DNA of 64,000 nt from an uncultured Bacilli bacterium. Lineage in GTDB: Bacteria; Bacillota_I; Bacilli_A; RF39; UBA660. Position numbers and translations under genes: made by a program. The DNA is taken from assembly GCA_934162285.1 (NCBI GenBank), contig CAKPHY010000002.1, positions 19,844 through 83,843 of the forward strand. Reading direction: 5' to 3'. How positions within the stretch are numbered: position 1 is the first letter of the stretch; every line of letters begins with the position of its first letter. Of the stretch, positions 1 through 9,284 are shown piece after piece. The notes beneath the pieces were generated by a model that was not told where the DNA came from, made no database searches, and worked only from the letters and a program-made list of their open reading frames with translations.

Positions 1-137
1 GAAGGATCCTTAGTATGTGTTGGAACTAAAGTATTATCAAGATCAAATAAAATACACTTAATGCCTCTTTCTTTTAAATTATCATAATTTATATCATAGA
101 TACTTTTAGCATAAATATCTGGTATATACTTTTCCAT
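1..137 (-). CDS. yqeG: YqeG-family HAD phosphatase, N-terminal fragment (runs off the window)
   Basis: Only the first 45 or so codons are present; the gene continues past the left edge. The reading frame contains FDLDNTLV, the motif I of HAD-superfamily phosphatases with the nucleophile and acid/base aspartates. The preceding region (a PDIYAKSIYDINYDNLKERGIK-like stretch) matches the typical start of YqeG proteins, where a short helical N-terminus is followed by 'L..RG(I/V)K.I..DLDNTLV'. An AAAGGAAGTGATC ribosome-binding site precedes the ATG at 137. The cellular substrate of YqeG is not established. The family assignment rests on a short fragment. Confidence 0.72.
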   Translation of the reverse strand, partial: MEKYIPDIYAKSIYDINYDNLKERGIKCILFDLDNTLVPTHTKDP

Positions 138-181
138 CTTGATCACTTCCTTTAATAATTTTAGCATAATTTTTTTACCTT

Positions 182-2743
182 TTAAACCCCAATATTTTTA
201 TTTCTAACTTTCAAAAATAATTTTCTAATCAAATCAACTGGAATAATTGATAAAGAAATAAAAATAACAAATAACAACTGTTTAGGATTTATAGCAACGG
301 TTCTAAATAAAGTACCACCAAAATAAATAATTATCAATTGAACAACAATTATAAAAATAATTATTCCGATAAAACACTTATTTTTAAAAAGATCGGCAAA
401 AATATTTAAACGATGAGTTCTGATATTAAAAGCATTAAAAATAGAAATAAAAATAAAAAGAGCAAAAAAACCAGTCATTAAAGTATCATTATTATCAAAA
501 ATATTTTTAATAAATGGTAATTTCAAAAATAAAAATAAAACTGATGTAATATAAATAGAACTCAAAGTAATTTGATTTTTCATATAATTACTTATAATTT
601 TACACTCTTTTTCTAAAGGTTTTTCTTCCATATAATCAGGACGTGGTTGTTCGAAAGAAAAAGCAAGACCAGCTAAAGTATCCATTATCATATTTATCCA
701 TAACATTTGCATAACTGTAACCGGAGTTTGCACGCCAACAAAAGGACCTATAACTGATAAAGCGATCGCACAAATATTAATAGTTAATTGAAACATAATA
801 AACTTACGAATATTTTTAAATGTTGTTCTTCCATACAAAACAGAAGTTGCTATAGAAGATAAATTATTATCTAAAATTACAATATCAGCTGCCTCTTTAG
901 CAATTTCTACACCACTTCCCATAGCAAAACCAACATCAGCTAATTTTAAGGCCGGAGCATCATTTATGCCATCACCAGTCATACCAACAACAAATCCTCG
1001 TTTTTTAGCCATTTTAACTAAACGACTTTTATCACTAGGTAAAGCTCTTGCTACAATTTTAATATCAGTAATTTTATCATACAATTCTTCATCAGACATC
1101 TTATTTAAATCATCACTTGTAATAACTGAATATTTATCAGTAACAAGACCAATTTTTTGACCAATTGTTAAAGCCGTATTTTTATTATCGCCCGTAATCA
1201 TAACTGTATTTATGGAAGCCTTATTAAGTTTATTAATCACATCAGCCATATTTTCTTTTATATCATCATGAATACTAATCAAACAAACAAAAGTAAGATT
1301 GTTAACATCATTAATACTTTTAGAATTTTCACCAATGGCACAAGCAATAACTCTATTACCTATACCCGTTAAAGCATCAATTTTTGAAAGTAATTTTATT
1401 TTATTAATTAAAGGTCTACTATAACCAAATTCATCAAAATATTTTGAACACTTTTCAAGAATAATCTCCGGAGCTCCTTTAATTATCAACTCTTGATTAG
1501 CAAAAATACTAGAATATTTATTTTTACTATCAAATTCTTTTGTTGCAGTTACATCCAGTTTTAACTTTTGACAATCTATAAATTCAAATAAAGCCTGATC
1601 CGTCAAATTACCCCCAATAACTTCACCATTAAATTCACATTTATTATTGTTACCTAAAGATTTAATAAAAAGTTTATTAAAGTGATCTTTTTCTTTAATC
1701 TGTGCATAATCACTATACTCCATTAAAGAACCAGTTATAACCTTGTTCACACTAAATTTACCCGTAGTTATTGTTCCTGTTTTATCTGTAAATAAAAGAT
1801 TAATATTACCAGCTGTTTCAATTCCATTCATTTTTCTAACTAAAACATTATTTTTAACCATCTTTTTCATATTAGAAGAAAGAACCAAAGTTATCATCAT
1901 CGGCAATCCTTCAGGAACAGCAACAATTATAACTGTAACAGCTAGTGTTAAAGAATAAAGTAAATGACCAATTAAATAAGGAAAATTAGTTATATCACTA
2001 AAAAATAATTGCAAATTAAAATTATTTTTTATAATAAAAACTGAGAAAAGATATGCTAAAGCAACTAAGATTGCTAAAAAATAACCAACTTTACTTAATT
2101 GATTAGCAAGAACAGTTAAACGTAGTTTTAAAGGAGTTTCACTCTTTTTAGTTTTTAATTCACTAGCAAGCTTACCATACATTGTATTAAAACCAACAGC
2201 TTCAACACGCATTAAACCAGTTCCACTAACAACAATAGTTCCACGATAAATAGTACTACCCTTATCTTTCCACTTTTCAAAAGCTTCACCATTTATTGCT
2301 GACTCGTCAATAGCAACACTACCATCTATTAATATCCCATCAGCTGGGATTTTATCACCAACATCTAAATAAACTAAATCATCTTTAACTACTTCATCAA
2401 TCAATATTTCTATCTTTTTATCACGTAAAACATGACATTTTAATTTTGAAGCTTCTTTTACAATTTTTTCAAAAGCTTTTTCACTACCATATTCAGAAAT
2501 AGTTGAAATTAAAGATGCGATAAAAATAGCAATCACTATTCCTATTGTTTCATACCAATCAAAATTATCAAGAAACAAAACAATTTTAATTGCTAAAGCA
2601 ATAATTAAAATTTTAATTATAGGATCCCCTAAAGATTCTAAAAATAAGGAAATTATACTTTCTTTTTTAAACTCATTTAATTTATTAGAACCATATAACT
2701 CGCGGTTTTTGATAACTTCTTCATTAGTCAAACCTTTTTTCAT
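182..2743 (-). CDS. Calcium-translocating P-type ATPase, PMCA type
   Basis: An 853-residue P2-type cation ATPase, full length for the family. Seen: an N-terminal cation-ATPase segment (LTNEEVIKNRELYGSNKL), the actuator loop INGEA near 150-154 in place of the usual TGES but keeping the catalytic glutamate, PEGLP in the fourth membrane helix at 277-281, the phosphorylation motif DKTGT with Asp320, and the hinge motif GDGINDAP. The M6 helix has WINMIMDTLAGLAF, with the Asn and Asp that coordinate Ca2+ in this class. It is expected to export Ca2+ from the cytoplasm at the cost of ATP. An AGGAGG site precedes the ATG. It is transcribed apart from its neighbours. Ca2+ specificity is inferred from family features. 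Confidence 0.88.
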   Translation of the reverse strand: MKKGLTNEEVIKNRELYGSNKLNEFKKESIISLFLESLGDPIIKILIIALAIKIVLFLDNFDWYETIGIVIAIFIASLISTISEYGSEKAFEKIVKEASKLKCHVLRDKKIEILIDEVVKDDLVYLDVGDKIPADGILIDGSVAIDESAINGEAFEKWKDKGSTIYRGTIVVSGTGLMRVEAVGFNTMYGKLASELKTKKSETPLKLRLTVLANQLSKVGYFLAILVALAYLFSVFIIKNNFNLQLFFSDITNFPYLIGHLLYSLTLAVTVIIVAVPEGLPMMITLVLSSNMKKMVKNNVLVRKMNGIETAGNINLLFTDKTGTITTGKFSVNKVITGSLMEYSDYAQIKEKDHFNKLFIKSLGNNNKCEFNGEVIGGNLTDQALFEFIDCQKLKLDVTATKEFDSKNKYSSIFANQELIIKGAPEIILEKCSKYFDEFGYSRPLINKIKLLSKIDALTGIGNRVIACAIGENSKSINDVNNLTFVCLISIHDDIKENMADVINKLNKASINTVMITGDNKNTALTIGQKIGLVTDKYSVITSDDLNKMSDEELYDKITDIKIVARALPSDKSRLVKMAKKRGFVVGMTGDGINDAPALKLADVGFAMGSGVEIAKEAADIVILDNNLSSIATSVLYGRTTFKNIRKFIMFQLTINICAIALSVIGPFVGVQTPVTVMQMLWINMIMDTLAGLAFSFEQPRPDYMEEKPLEKECKIISNYMKNQITLSSIYITSVLFLFLKLPFIKNIFDNNDTLMTGFFALFIFISIFNAFNIRTHRLNIFADLFKNKCFIGIIIFIIVVQLIIIYFGGTLFRTVAINPKQLLFVIFISLSIIPVDLIRKLFLKVRNKNIGV

Positions 2744-2803
2744 AAGTATTGCCTCCTAAGAAATTATATTAGTAAAAAAAAGATATATCATTAAATTTAG
2801 ACG

Positions 2804-2832
2804 ACAAAAAAAGTATTGCTTAAACAATACCT
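2804..2832 (-). terminator. Intrinsic terminator after the UPF0316 gene
   Basis: On the minus strand the stem GGTATTG/CAATAC closes a short loop and is followed by a run of seven T. It sits just beyond the stop of the gene at 2847 and ends the plsC-UPF0316 transcript. Confidence 0.75.
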
Positions 2833-2846
2833 TAATTAAAAAAATT

Positions 2847-3353
2847 TTATTTAAAAAACCCATTTTGAATAAACTTAGTTTCATTAACAATAATAAAAGC
2901 ATTAGCATCTATATTATTAACTATATTTGTAAGTTCTGAAGTATGTTTATTAGTTGTTTCAACTAATATCATTTTTTTAGTAACACTATCATCTAAACCT
3001 TTTATATCAATAACTGAATAACCAAATTTTTCTTTTAAAGAAACTAATAAATCTTCAAATTTAGAAGTAACTATCTGAACACTAACTGGCATTACAATAA
3101 ATTTATTTGATAATATACCGCCAACATAAGTTCCAACAGCAAATCCTAAAGAATAAGAAATTCCAATAATTAAACCTGATTCCGTAGTATTTAAAGCTTC
3201 TTTTACAATTAAAAACCAAACTAAAATTTCAAAAAAACCAACTAAACTTGCATAAAGAGTTTTTCCCTTAACTGTAAGAATAGTCCTAAAAGTTCCAAGT
3301 GAAACATCTAAAATACGTACTAAAAATATTTTCAAGCACAAAATATAGATCAT
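2847..3353 (-). CDS. UPF0316 membrane protein (DUF5698 + DUF2179, YebE-like)
   Basis: A 168-residue protein with three hydrophobic helices in the first 85 residues, containing the conserved stretch ILDVSLGTFRTILTVKG, followed by a soluble C-terminal domain of the DUF2179 type (residues about 95-165: SKFEDLLVSLKEKFGYSVIDIKG, then MILVETTNKHTSEL). This is the normal arrangement of UPF0316 proteins of Bacillota. DUF2179 is thought to be a ligand-sensing domain, but no substrate is established. The start follows the stop of plsC directly, with GGGAGAATAAA as ribosome-binding site, so the two genes are one transcriptional unit. Confidence 0.8.
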   Translation of the reverse strand: MIYILCLKIFLVRILDVSLGTFRTILTVKGKTLYASLVGFFEILVWFLIVKEALNTTESGLIIGISYSLGFAVGTYVGGILSNKFIVMPVSVQIVTSKFEDLLVSLKEKFGYSVIDIKGLDDSVTKKMILVETTNKHTSELTNIVNNIDANAFIIVNETKFIQNGFFK

Positions 3354-3354
3354 T

Positions 3355-3918
3355 TTATTCTCCCTTTACTAATGTTTTAACTTTTTCACGAAGAATATCA
3401 GGATCATCTTTTAAATCAAGATAAGGAATAGCTTCACCTATTTTTAAAGTTATTCCCGATTTAAAACCATATTCACCACTTATACCAAAAGGAACAACTA
3501 AAGATTTACTTCTAAAAGCAATAAACTCTGTTCCTTTCTTAAATTCCAATAATTCATTTCCTTTATTTCGCGTTCCTTCAGGAAAAATACCTAGTACTTC
3601 TTCATCTTTCAATACTTGACAAGCATGACGCATAGCTCCTAAATCAGTTTTATCTCTTTTAACAGGAAAAGCTTTCATATTAGTAAATAACCAATTTAAA
3701 AACTTATTTTGAAATAATTCATCTTTAGCCATAAAATTTATTTGATCAGGAATTTCAGCAATTAATAAAGCAGCATCAAGCATAGAAATATGATTTCCAG
3801 CTAAAATATAAGGTTTCACAGGTAAATTCTCTAACCCCTCTACATTAGGAGTAAAATACCTATCAAACGCAAACTTTTCGATCCTTTTAACTCTCTCATA
3901 AAATTTATACTTATTCAT
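3355..3918 (-). CDS. plsC: 1-acyl-sn-glycerol-3-phosphate acyltransferase (PlsC family)
   Basis: About 187 residues. The acyltransferase block I is NHISMLD (NHxxxxD with catalytic His and Asp) and block III is FPEGTR. It should acylate lysophosphatidic acid to phosphatidic acid at the inner face of the membrane, the second acylation of phospholipid synthesis. A longer frame opens at 3930 with a GTG, but that GTG is part of the GGTGAT ribosome-binding site, so the ATG at 3918 is chosen. It overlaps the start region of the UPF0316 gene and is probably co-transcribed with it. Paralogues of PlsC with other acceptor lipids exist, so the exact substrate is inferred. Confidence 0.88.
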   Translation of the reverse strand: MNKYKFYERVKRIEKFAFDRYFTPNVEGLENLPVKPYILAGNHISMLDAALLIAEIPDQINFMAKDELFQNKFLNWLFTNMKAFPVKRDKTDLGAMRHACQVLKDEEVLGIFPEGTRNKGNELLEFKKGTEFIAFRSKSLVVPFGISGEYGFKSGITLKIGEAIPYLDLKDDPDILREKVKTLVKGE

Positions 3919-3984
3919 ATATATTATCACCAGTTTTTACTATATCATGTATCCAAAATTAAGTAAATATTTAATAAAAAAGCA

Positions 3985-4010
3985 ACAAAAAAACTCACCG
4001 AAGTGAGTAA
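3985..4010 (-). terminator. Intrinsic terminator after tRNA-Ala
   Basis: The minus strand reads ACTCAC-TTCG-GTGAGT followed by seven T, ten bases past the tRNA CCA end: a strong tetraloop terminator for the tRNA-Ala transcript. Confidence 0.85.
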
Positions 4011-4019
4011 TTATCAAAA

Positions 4020-4096
4020 TGGTGGAGGATAAGGGATTCGAACCCTTGACCCCCTGCGTGCAAGGCAGATGCTCTAGCCAGCTGAGCTAATCCCCC
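4020..4096 (-). tRNA. tRNA-Ala (anticodon TGC)
   Basis: A full cloverleaf of 77 bases including an encoded CCA. The acceptor stem is GGGGGAT/ATCCTCC, the anticodon stem-loop is CTGC-CTTGCAC-GCAG with anticodon TGC, and the T loop contains GGTTCGAATCC. The discriminator base is A, as expected for alanine tRNA. Confidence 0.97.
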
Positions 4097-4203
4097 AATT
4101 GACTTCTTGAGTATAGCAAAAAATAAAAACAATGTCAATGCTTTTTTTCACTTTTTAACAATTTTTTCGAATAATCAATAAGAATAAACGATAACCAGCC
4201 AAA

Positions 4204-4225
4204 TATAATATTATAGGTGATTAAC
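4204..4225 (+). promoter_or_regulatory. Compact promoter/RBS of the 4226 gene
   Basis: A -10 TATAAT at 4204-4209 is followed by six bases and then GGTGATTAAC directly before the ATG at 4226. A normal +1 would fall on the first G of GGTGAT. No clear -35 was found. Confidence 0.55.
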
Positions 4226-4750
4226 ATGTACAAAAAAATTAAAATAACAAGTGCCATTATAGTTATATTATTAACATTCCCCTTTCATTTTATGTATCAA
4301 TTTAAACCTAACTTTTTAACAGCTATCTTTTTCCCTATTAATGAAAGTATATGGGAACATCTAAAATTATTTATAACTCCAGCATTAATAGCTTTTATTG
4401 TAGAAATGTTGATAATGAAAAAACAAAGAATATGCATACAAAATAATTATTTGGCTTTACTAACCGAAATTGCTATTAGTATTGGAACATTTTTAACTAT
4501 TTTTTTACCATTCTATTTTAAAATGGGTGAAAATATATTTTTTACAATAACAGTTATGATTGCATCAATTATTTTTTCTAAATACCTTGGTTATTTATTA
4601 GTAAAAGAAAAAAATGAGCTAATTTTAAACTATTTAGCTCTAATAATTTTATTCATTGTAATCATAATAAATATAATTTTTACTTTTCATCCATTAAATA
4701 ATTACTTATTTGTTGACCCTATAACTAATCAAAAAGGATTACCCAAATAA
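4226..4750 (+). CDS. Small polytopic membrane protein (DUF6512-like)
   Basis: A 174-residue protein with about five hydrophobic helices. The N-terminal third contains FFPINESIWEHLKLFITP, which resembles the '(F)PxNESxWEHxKL' signature I recall for the DUF6512 family of small membrane proteins; no function is known. An upstream GTG at 4217 is in frame but lies in the GGTGAT ribosome-binding site, so the ATG at 4226 is preferred. The gene stands alone on the plus strand and its end overlaps the 3' end of spmB by 12 bases, tail to tail. The family name is from memory. Confidence 0.6.
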   Translation: MYKKIKITSAIIVILLTFPFHFMYQFKPNFLTAIFFPINESIWEHLKLFITPALIAFIVEMLIMKKQRICIQNNYLALLTEIAISIGTFLTIFLPFYFKMGENIFFTITVMIASIIFSKYLGYLLVKEKNELILNYLALIILFIVIIINIIFTFHPLNNYLFVDPITNQKGLPK

Positions 4751-5251
4751 AATTTTAACAACAATTATACTAATTATAAAACTAATAAGATCAGCTATTA
4801 AAGATACTTTTAAAGCATATCTTATTTTTTTTATACCAATAATCGAAAAATAAAGTGAAATAACATAAAACGTTGTTTCTGTTGATCCTATTATAACTGA
4901 TGCTAAAATAGAAATATAAGAATCAACACCTTTTGTTAAATAAATATTATTAAGTAAAGCTAAAGAAGAACTACCTGAAATTGGTCTTAATAAAGCAATT
5001 GGTATTACTTCTTGATATACTGGAACAATTTTACTAATAAAATTAGCTAAAATATCTAAAATATTACTTTCAAGTAATAAATTTATTCCCAAAATCATCG
5101 CAAGTAAAGTCGGAAATAAATTTACAATCATTTTATAACTTTCTTTTGATCCTTCAATAAAAGTATCATAAACATCACATTTTTTATTACCATAAATTAA
5201 AACAAAAACAAGTAAAAAAGGAATAATTAATTTTGATATTAGATTAATCAT
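4739..5251 (-). CDS. spmB: Spore maturation protein B
   Basis: 170 residues, mostly hydrophobic, with the conserved SpmB stretch LLRPISGSSSLALL and the Thr/Glu-rich motif GSTETTFYVISLYFS. SpmB and SpmA act in core dehydration during sporulation in Bacillus. The frame opens upstream at 5278, but an AAGGAG site six bases before the ATG at 5251 marks the true start, which overlaps the spmA end by eight bases. Third gene of a dacB-spmA-spmB operon, the same order as in Bacillus subtilis. Confidence 0.9.
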   Translation of the reverse strand: MINLISKLIIPFLLVFVLIYGNKKCDVYDTFIEGSKESYKMIVNLFPTLLAMILGINLLLESNILDILANFISKIVPVYQEVIPIALLRPISGSSSLALLNNIYLTKGVDSYISILASVIIGSTETTFYVISLYFSIIGIKKIRYALKVSLIADLISFIISIIVVKILFG

Positions 5252-5825
5252 GATTTCTCCTTGCAAATAAACGATCAACTAATAAACCACAAATAACCGA
5301 TAAAAAAGAAGTAATAAAACAAGCTAAAACAATTGAACTCGGATTAATACTATTATGATACATTCTAAGGGCAATAATCGTTGTCGGAATAATAGTAAAA
5401 CCACTAGTATTTAATATTATAAAAGTAATCATACTTCTAGAAGCTGTATCTTTTTTAGTATTTCTTTCTTGTAAACATTCCATTGCTTTAATTCCTAAAG
5501 GTGTTGCAGCATTACCTAGTCCAAAAAAATTAGCAACAACATTAGAAGCAATTAAAGAAAAAGCTTCATCATCTTTTTTTAATTCTGGAAAAAGAAATTT
5601 TAAAACTGGATAAATTTTTAAAGAGATTTTAGCAAGTAATCCCGATTTCTCAGCAATTTTCATTATTCCTAACCATAAAGCCATTACAGGAAATATTTTA
5701 ACAATCATCTCGAAAGAAGCATTTGTACTATTTAAAATAACATTGCTAAGATTATCAGTTCTTCCATTTAAAATACTAAAAATAATACCTAAAATAACGA
5801 ATAAACTCCACAATTTGTTTACCAT
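5244..5825 (-). CDS. spmA: Spore maturation protein A
   Basis: 193 residues with several membrane helices. It has the nucleoside-recognition ('gate') fold signature seen in SpmA: MALWLGIMKIAEKSGLLAKI near residue 50, and NFFGLGNAATPLGIKAM near residue 100. It works with SpmB in spore core dehydration and heat resistance. The start codon overlaps the last codons of dacB (5819-5825), so translation is probably coupled. Confidence 0.92.
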   Translation of the reverse strand: MVNKLWSLFVILGIIFSILNGRTDNLSNVILNSTNASFEMIVKIFPVMALWLGIMKIAEKSGLLAKISLKIYPVLKFLFPELKKDDEAFSLIASNVVANFFGLGNAATPLGIKAMECLQERNTKKDTASRSMITFIILNTSGFTIIPTTIIALRMYHNSINPSSIVLACFITSFLSVICGLLVDRLFARRNHD

Positions 5826-6880
5826 AAACGATCAAATACTTTCCAAAAAGATTTCTTTTCTTTTTTTACTTTAATAAAAACATCACCAGTATATATAACT
5901 TTATCTTTAAAATAAACCTTAACTCCTCCAACTTTAGTGTCACTTTGAACATTATCAATCTTATCTAAATTATATTTAATTAATATATCATCAATTTCCT
6001 TCTTTTTTAATAAATATGTAAAATCTTTTTTTAAATAAAAATAAGCATTTTTATAAAAAGTTTCTCCAACAATATTAACTTTATCTTTATCTAAAATTTG
6101 ATAAGAATTATACTCACTAAATGCTTCTTCAAATAAAGCTTTATGATCTAAAAAATCATTACCATCATTTAAAGTAACAGCAACTAAATTAGTATTATTT
6201 TTAGAAGCTGTTGTTACTAAAGTTCTCCTAGCTTTTTCAGTAAAACCTGTTTTACCACCATTCGCATATTTATACATATATAAAAGCTTGTTTTTATTGT
6301 TCCATAAATAATAATTCATATTAGTTTTTAACTCATATTTTTTAGTCGAAACTATTTCTCTAAATTCTTTTAATTGATAAGCATATTTCATAAGTAAAGC
6401 CATATCATAAGCACTTGAATAATTACCCTTTTCTTGATCAAGACCACTAGGATTATTAAAAGTAGAATTTTTCATACCAATACTTTTAGCTTTATCATTC
6501 ATCATGGAAACAAATGTCTGAACATCACCACCAACATAAGTAGCAATACTTAAAGCAGCATCATTTCCACTTCTAAGCATCAAACCATATAAAAGATCTC
6601 TTAAAGTTAATTCTTCACCTTCCTTAATATAAATTCCTGAGCCATAAGCACTCTTTATTTCAGATCCAACAGTTACTATTTCATCAAGTTTATCACTTTC
6701 GATCGCAACGACTGCTGTCATTATTTTGGATATAGAAGCAACACTTCTTACTAAATCTTTATTATTAGCATAAATAATTCGTCCACTATCTAAATCCATT
6801 AAAATAGCACTAGTAGCACTAGTTGAATAAGCTCTAACTAAAAAAGGAATTAGTAAAAACAAAATTAATAATTTTTTCAA
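5819..6880 (-). CDS. dacB: Sporulation D-alanyl-D-alanine carboxypeptidase (PBP5*/DacF type)
   Basis: 353 residues with a signal peptide (first 18 or so residues, cleavage near VRAYS). The three penicillin-binding motifs of peptidase family S11 are present: SISK at 49-52, SGN at 104-106 and KTG at 210-212. A C-terminal beta domain and charged tail follow. It trims stem peptides in the spore cortex. Position ahead of spmA-spmB favours the dacB role over a vegetative DacA. Translation starts at a TTG, nine bases after GGTGAT. A CATAAAAT box lies upstream (see 6888-6907), fitting expression by a sporulation sigma factor. Confidence 0.88.
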   Translation of the reverse strand: MKKLLILFLLIPFLVRAYSTSATSAILMDLDSGRIIYANNKDLVRSVASISKIMTAVVAIESDKLDEIVTVGSEIKSAYGSGIYIKEGEELTLRDLLYGLMLRSGNDAALSIATYVGGDVQTFVSMMNDKAKSIGMKNSTFNNPSGLDQEKGNYSSAYDMALLMKYAYQLKEFREIVSTKKYELKTNMNYYLWNNKNKLLYMYKYANGGKTGFTEKARRTLVTTASKNNTNLVAVTLNDGNDFLDHKALFEEAFSEYNSYQILDKDKVNIVGETFYKNAYFYLKKDFTYLLKKKEIDDILIKYNLDKIDNVQSDTKVGGVKVYFKDKVIYTGDVFIKVKKEKKSFWKVFDRLW

Positions 6881-6907
6881 GATATCACCTAAATAATTTT
6901 ATGAAAA
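6881..6907 (-). promoter_or_regulatory. Candidate sporulation promoter of dacB
   Basis: The minus strand reads CATAAAAT, six bases, then GGTGATATC and the TTG start. CATAAAAT matches the CATANNNT -10 of sigma-E-type promoters, and dacB of Bacillus is a sigma-E gene. No convincing -35 was seen, partly because the xfp terminator lies there. Confidence 0.4.
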
Positions 6908-6913
6908 GCCAAA

Positions 6914-6937
6914 GAAAAAAGACTATTTCTAGTCTTT
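6914..6937 (-). terminator. Intrinsic terminator of xfp, containing its stop codon
   Basis: AAGACTA-GAAA-TAGTCTT followed by T residues on the minus strand. The xfp stop codon TAG (6929-6931) is part of the stem-loop. Confidence 0.8.
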
Positions 6938-9235
6938 AAAACTCCAGTTTCTTATTTCATCCATATCAATACCATTGTAAACAATATATTCTTGATGCTT
7001 TTTTAACTTAGCTTCCATATCATTTTTAATACTAACACCAATATCACCTAAATTCAAATTGTCAACAGCATCAATTACTAAATGAAAACGATCAATTTTA
7101 TTCTTTACACGCATATCAAATGGTGTTGTAATCGTTCCTTCTTCTTGATAACCATGAACATGAATATTACGGTTATGACGATAATAAGTAAGTTCATGAA
7201 TCAATGTTGGATAGCCATGAAAAGCAAATATAATTGGTTTATCAAAAGTAAATAAGCTATCATAAGCACCATCACTCATCGCATGAGGATGTTTAGTAGT
7301 TGAATCAATTTTCATCAAATCAACAACATTTATAAATCTAATTCTAAGTTTAGGCAAATAACTTTTTAAAATTTTAACTGCAGCTATTGTTTCTAAAGTT
7401 GGTGTATCACCAGCACAAGCCATTATTAATTCTGGATTTTGATCGTCAGCTATAAAAGACCAAGTTCCAATTCCTTTAGTACAATGTTCACGTGCTTCTT
7501 CAATTGTTAACCATTGATAACTAGGATGTTTAGAAGCGACAATTACATTAACATAATTTTTACTTTTAAGTACATGATCAACACAAGAAAGTAAACAATT
7601 AGCATCCGGAGGTAAATACATACGGACAACATCAACTTTTTTATTAGCTATATGATCAAGAAAACCAGGATCTTGATGTGTAAATCCATTATGATCTTGT
7701 TGCCATACATTAGAAGTTAAAATTAAATTTAAAGAACTAATTGAAGCACGCCAAGGAATTTCATTACAAACCTTTAACCACTTAGCATGTTGAGCAGCCA
7801 TCGAATCAATTATACGAATAAAAGCTTCATAACTTGCGAAAAAACCATGACGACCAGTTAATAAATAACCTTCAAGCATTCCTTCGCACATATGTTCAGA
7901 TAACATTGAATCCATTACTCTACCATTAGGAGCTAAATTCTCATCATTTTCTTTAATTTCCATTTCCCAAGTACGTTTAGTAGCATCAAAAACATCATAA
8001 AGACGATTTGACATCGTTTCATCAGGACCAAAAATTCTAAAATTATCAGGATTTTCTTTAAAAATATCACGAACAAAACTACTTAAAACCAACATATCTT
8101 GAGCTTTAGTCATTCCATGATCCACTTTAATACCATAATCCATAAAATTAGGCATTTTAAGATCTTTCAAAAGTAAACCCCCATTAGCTATAGGATTCGA
8201 ACCCATTCTACGATTTCCAGTTGGGCAAAGCTCTCTTATCTCAGCTTTCAAAGTACCATTTTCATCAAATAATTCTTCAGGATGATAGCTTCTAAGCCAT
8301 TCTTCAAGCAAATTCAAATGATCTGCTCGTTCCATCGAAATAGGAACTTGATGAGCTCTAAAAGAACCTTCTACTTTTTTACCATCAACAAATTTTGGCC
8401 CCGTCCAACCTTTAGGTGTTCTAAAAATTAACATTGGCCATCTAGGCATTTCTTCACTATCACTATTTTTAATAGCTAAAATTTCTTCAATAATAGTATC
8501 CATGGTTACCATCATTTTTTGATGCATAACCATTTCGTCATCACCTTCAATTAAATAAGGTTTATAACCACATCCATAAAAGAAACTAGCAAGTTCATCA
8601 TTTGACATACGTGAAAAAATAGTTGGATTACTAATCTTATAACCATTTAAATGTAATATTGGTAAAACAACACCATCACTTTTACGGTTAATAAACTTAT
8701 TACCATGCCAAGAAGTTGCTAAAGGTCCCGTTTCTGCTTCACCATCACCAACTACACAAGCAACAATTAAAGAAGGATTATCTAAAACTGCTCCAAAGGC
8801 ATGAGCTAAAGAATAACCTAATTCGCCACCCTCGTGAATAGAGCCCGGTGTCTCAGGAGCCACATGACTAGGAACACCACCTGGAAAAGAAAAACGTTTA
8901 AAAAGTTTCTTCAAACCAGCCTCATCCATAGTAACATCAGGATATTTTGAAGTGTAGCTACCTTCAAGATAAGTATTAGCTATCATAAAATTTCCACCAT
9001 GACCAGGGCCCGAAATATAAATCATATTTAAATCATATTTATTAATTAAACGATTTAAATGTGTATATATAAAATTTTGACCAGGAACAGTTCCCCAGTG
9101 TCCAACAATTTTTTTCTTAATATCTGTTTTTTCAAGTGGACGTTTAAGTAAAGGATTATCAAGTAAATAAAGTTGACACGCTGATAAATAATTAGCAGCT
9201 CTAAAATAAGCATCTAATCTTTCTAGTTCTGTCAT
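6929..9235 (-). CDS. xfp: Xylulose-5-phosphate/fructose-6-phosphate phosphoketolase
   Basis: 768 residues, close to the usual 780-830. It shows the thiamine-diphosphate motif GDGEAETGPLATSWH near residue 170, the N-terminal IYISGPGHGG block, HLNGYKISNPTI, and the C-terminal GYGHPTLIHELTYYR-like region (here HGYPTLIHEL). The enzyme splits xylulose 5-phosphate or fructose 6-phosphate with phosphate to acetyl phosphate plus a triose or tetrose phosphate, the key step of heterofermentative sugar breakdown. It is a single-gene unit with its own terminator and an upstream TATAAT-rich region. Confidence 0.95.
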   Translation of the reverse strand: MTELERLDAYFRAANYLSACQLYLLDNPLLKRPLEKTDIKKKIVGHWGTVPGQNFIYTHLNRLINKYDLNMIYISGPGHGGNFMIANTYLEGSYTSKYPDVTMDEAGLKKLFKRFSFPGGVPSHVAPETPGSIHEGGELGYSLAHAFGAVLDNPSLIVACVVGDGEAETGPLATSWHGNKFINRKSDGVVLPILHLNGYKISNPTIFSRMSNDELASFFYGCGYKPYLIEGDDEMVMHQKMMVTMDTIIEEILAIKNSDSEEMPRWPMLIFRTPKGWTGPKFVDGKKVEGSFRAHQVPISMERADHLNLLEEWLRSYHPEELFDENGTLKAEIRELCPTGNRRMGSNPIANGGLLLKDLKMPNFMDYGIKVDHGMTKAQDMLVLSSFVRDIFKENPDNFRIFGPDETMSNRLYDVFDATKRTWEMEIKENDENLAPNGRVMDSMLSEHMCEGMLEGYLLTGRHGFFASYEAFIRIIDSMAAQHAKWLKVCNEIPWRASISSLNLILTSNVWQQDHNGFTHQDPGFLDHIANKKVDVVRMYLPPDANCLLSCVDHVLKSKNYVNVIVASKHPSYQWLTIEEAREHCTKGIGTWSFIADDQNPELIMACAGDTPTLETIAAVKILKSYLPKLRIRFINVVDLMKIDSTTKHPHAMSDGAYDSLFTFDKPIIFAFHGYPTLIHELTYYRHNRNIHVHGYQEEGTITTPFDMRVKNKIDRFHLVIDAVDNLNLGDIGVSIKNDMEAKLKKHQEYIVYNGIDMDEIRNWSFKD

Positions 9236-9284
9236 AACAAACCTCTTTTCTATTATAGATAATATTATAACACATTTTAAAGTA

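Noticed and set aside
182..2743. Mollicutes-type genetic code (TGA as Trp)
   Set aside because: TGA serves as the stop of genes such as 27670, Trp positions use TGG, and sporulation and LTA genes rule out Mollicutes.
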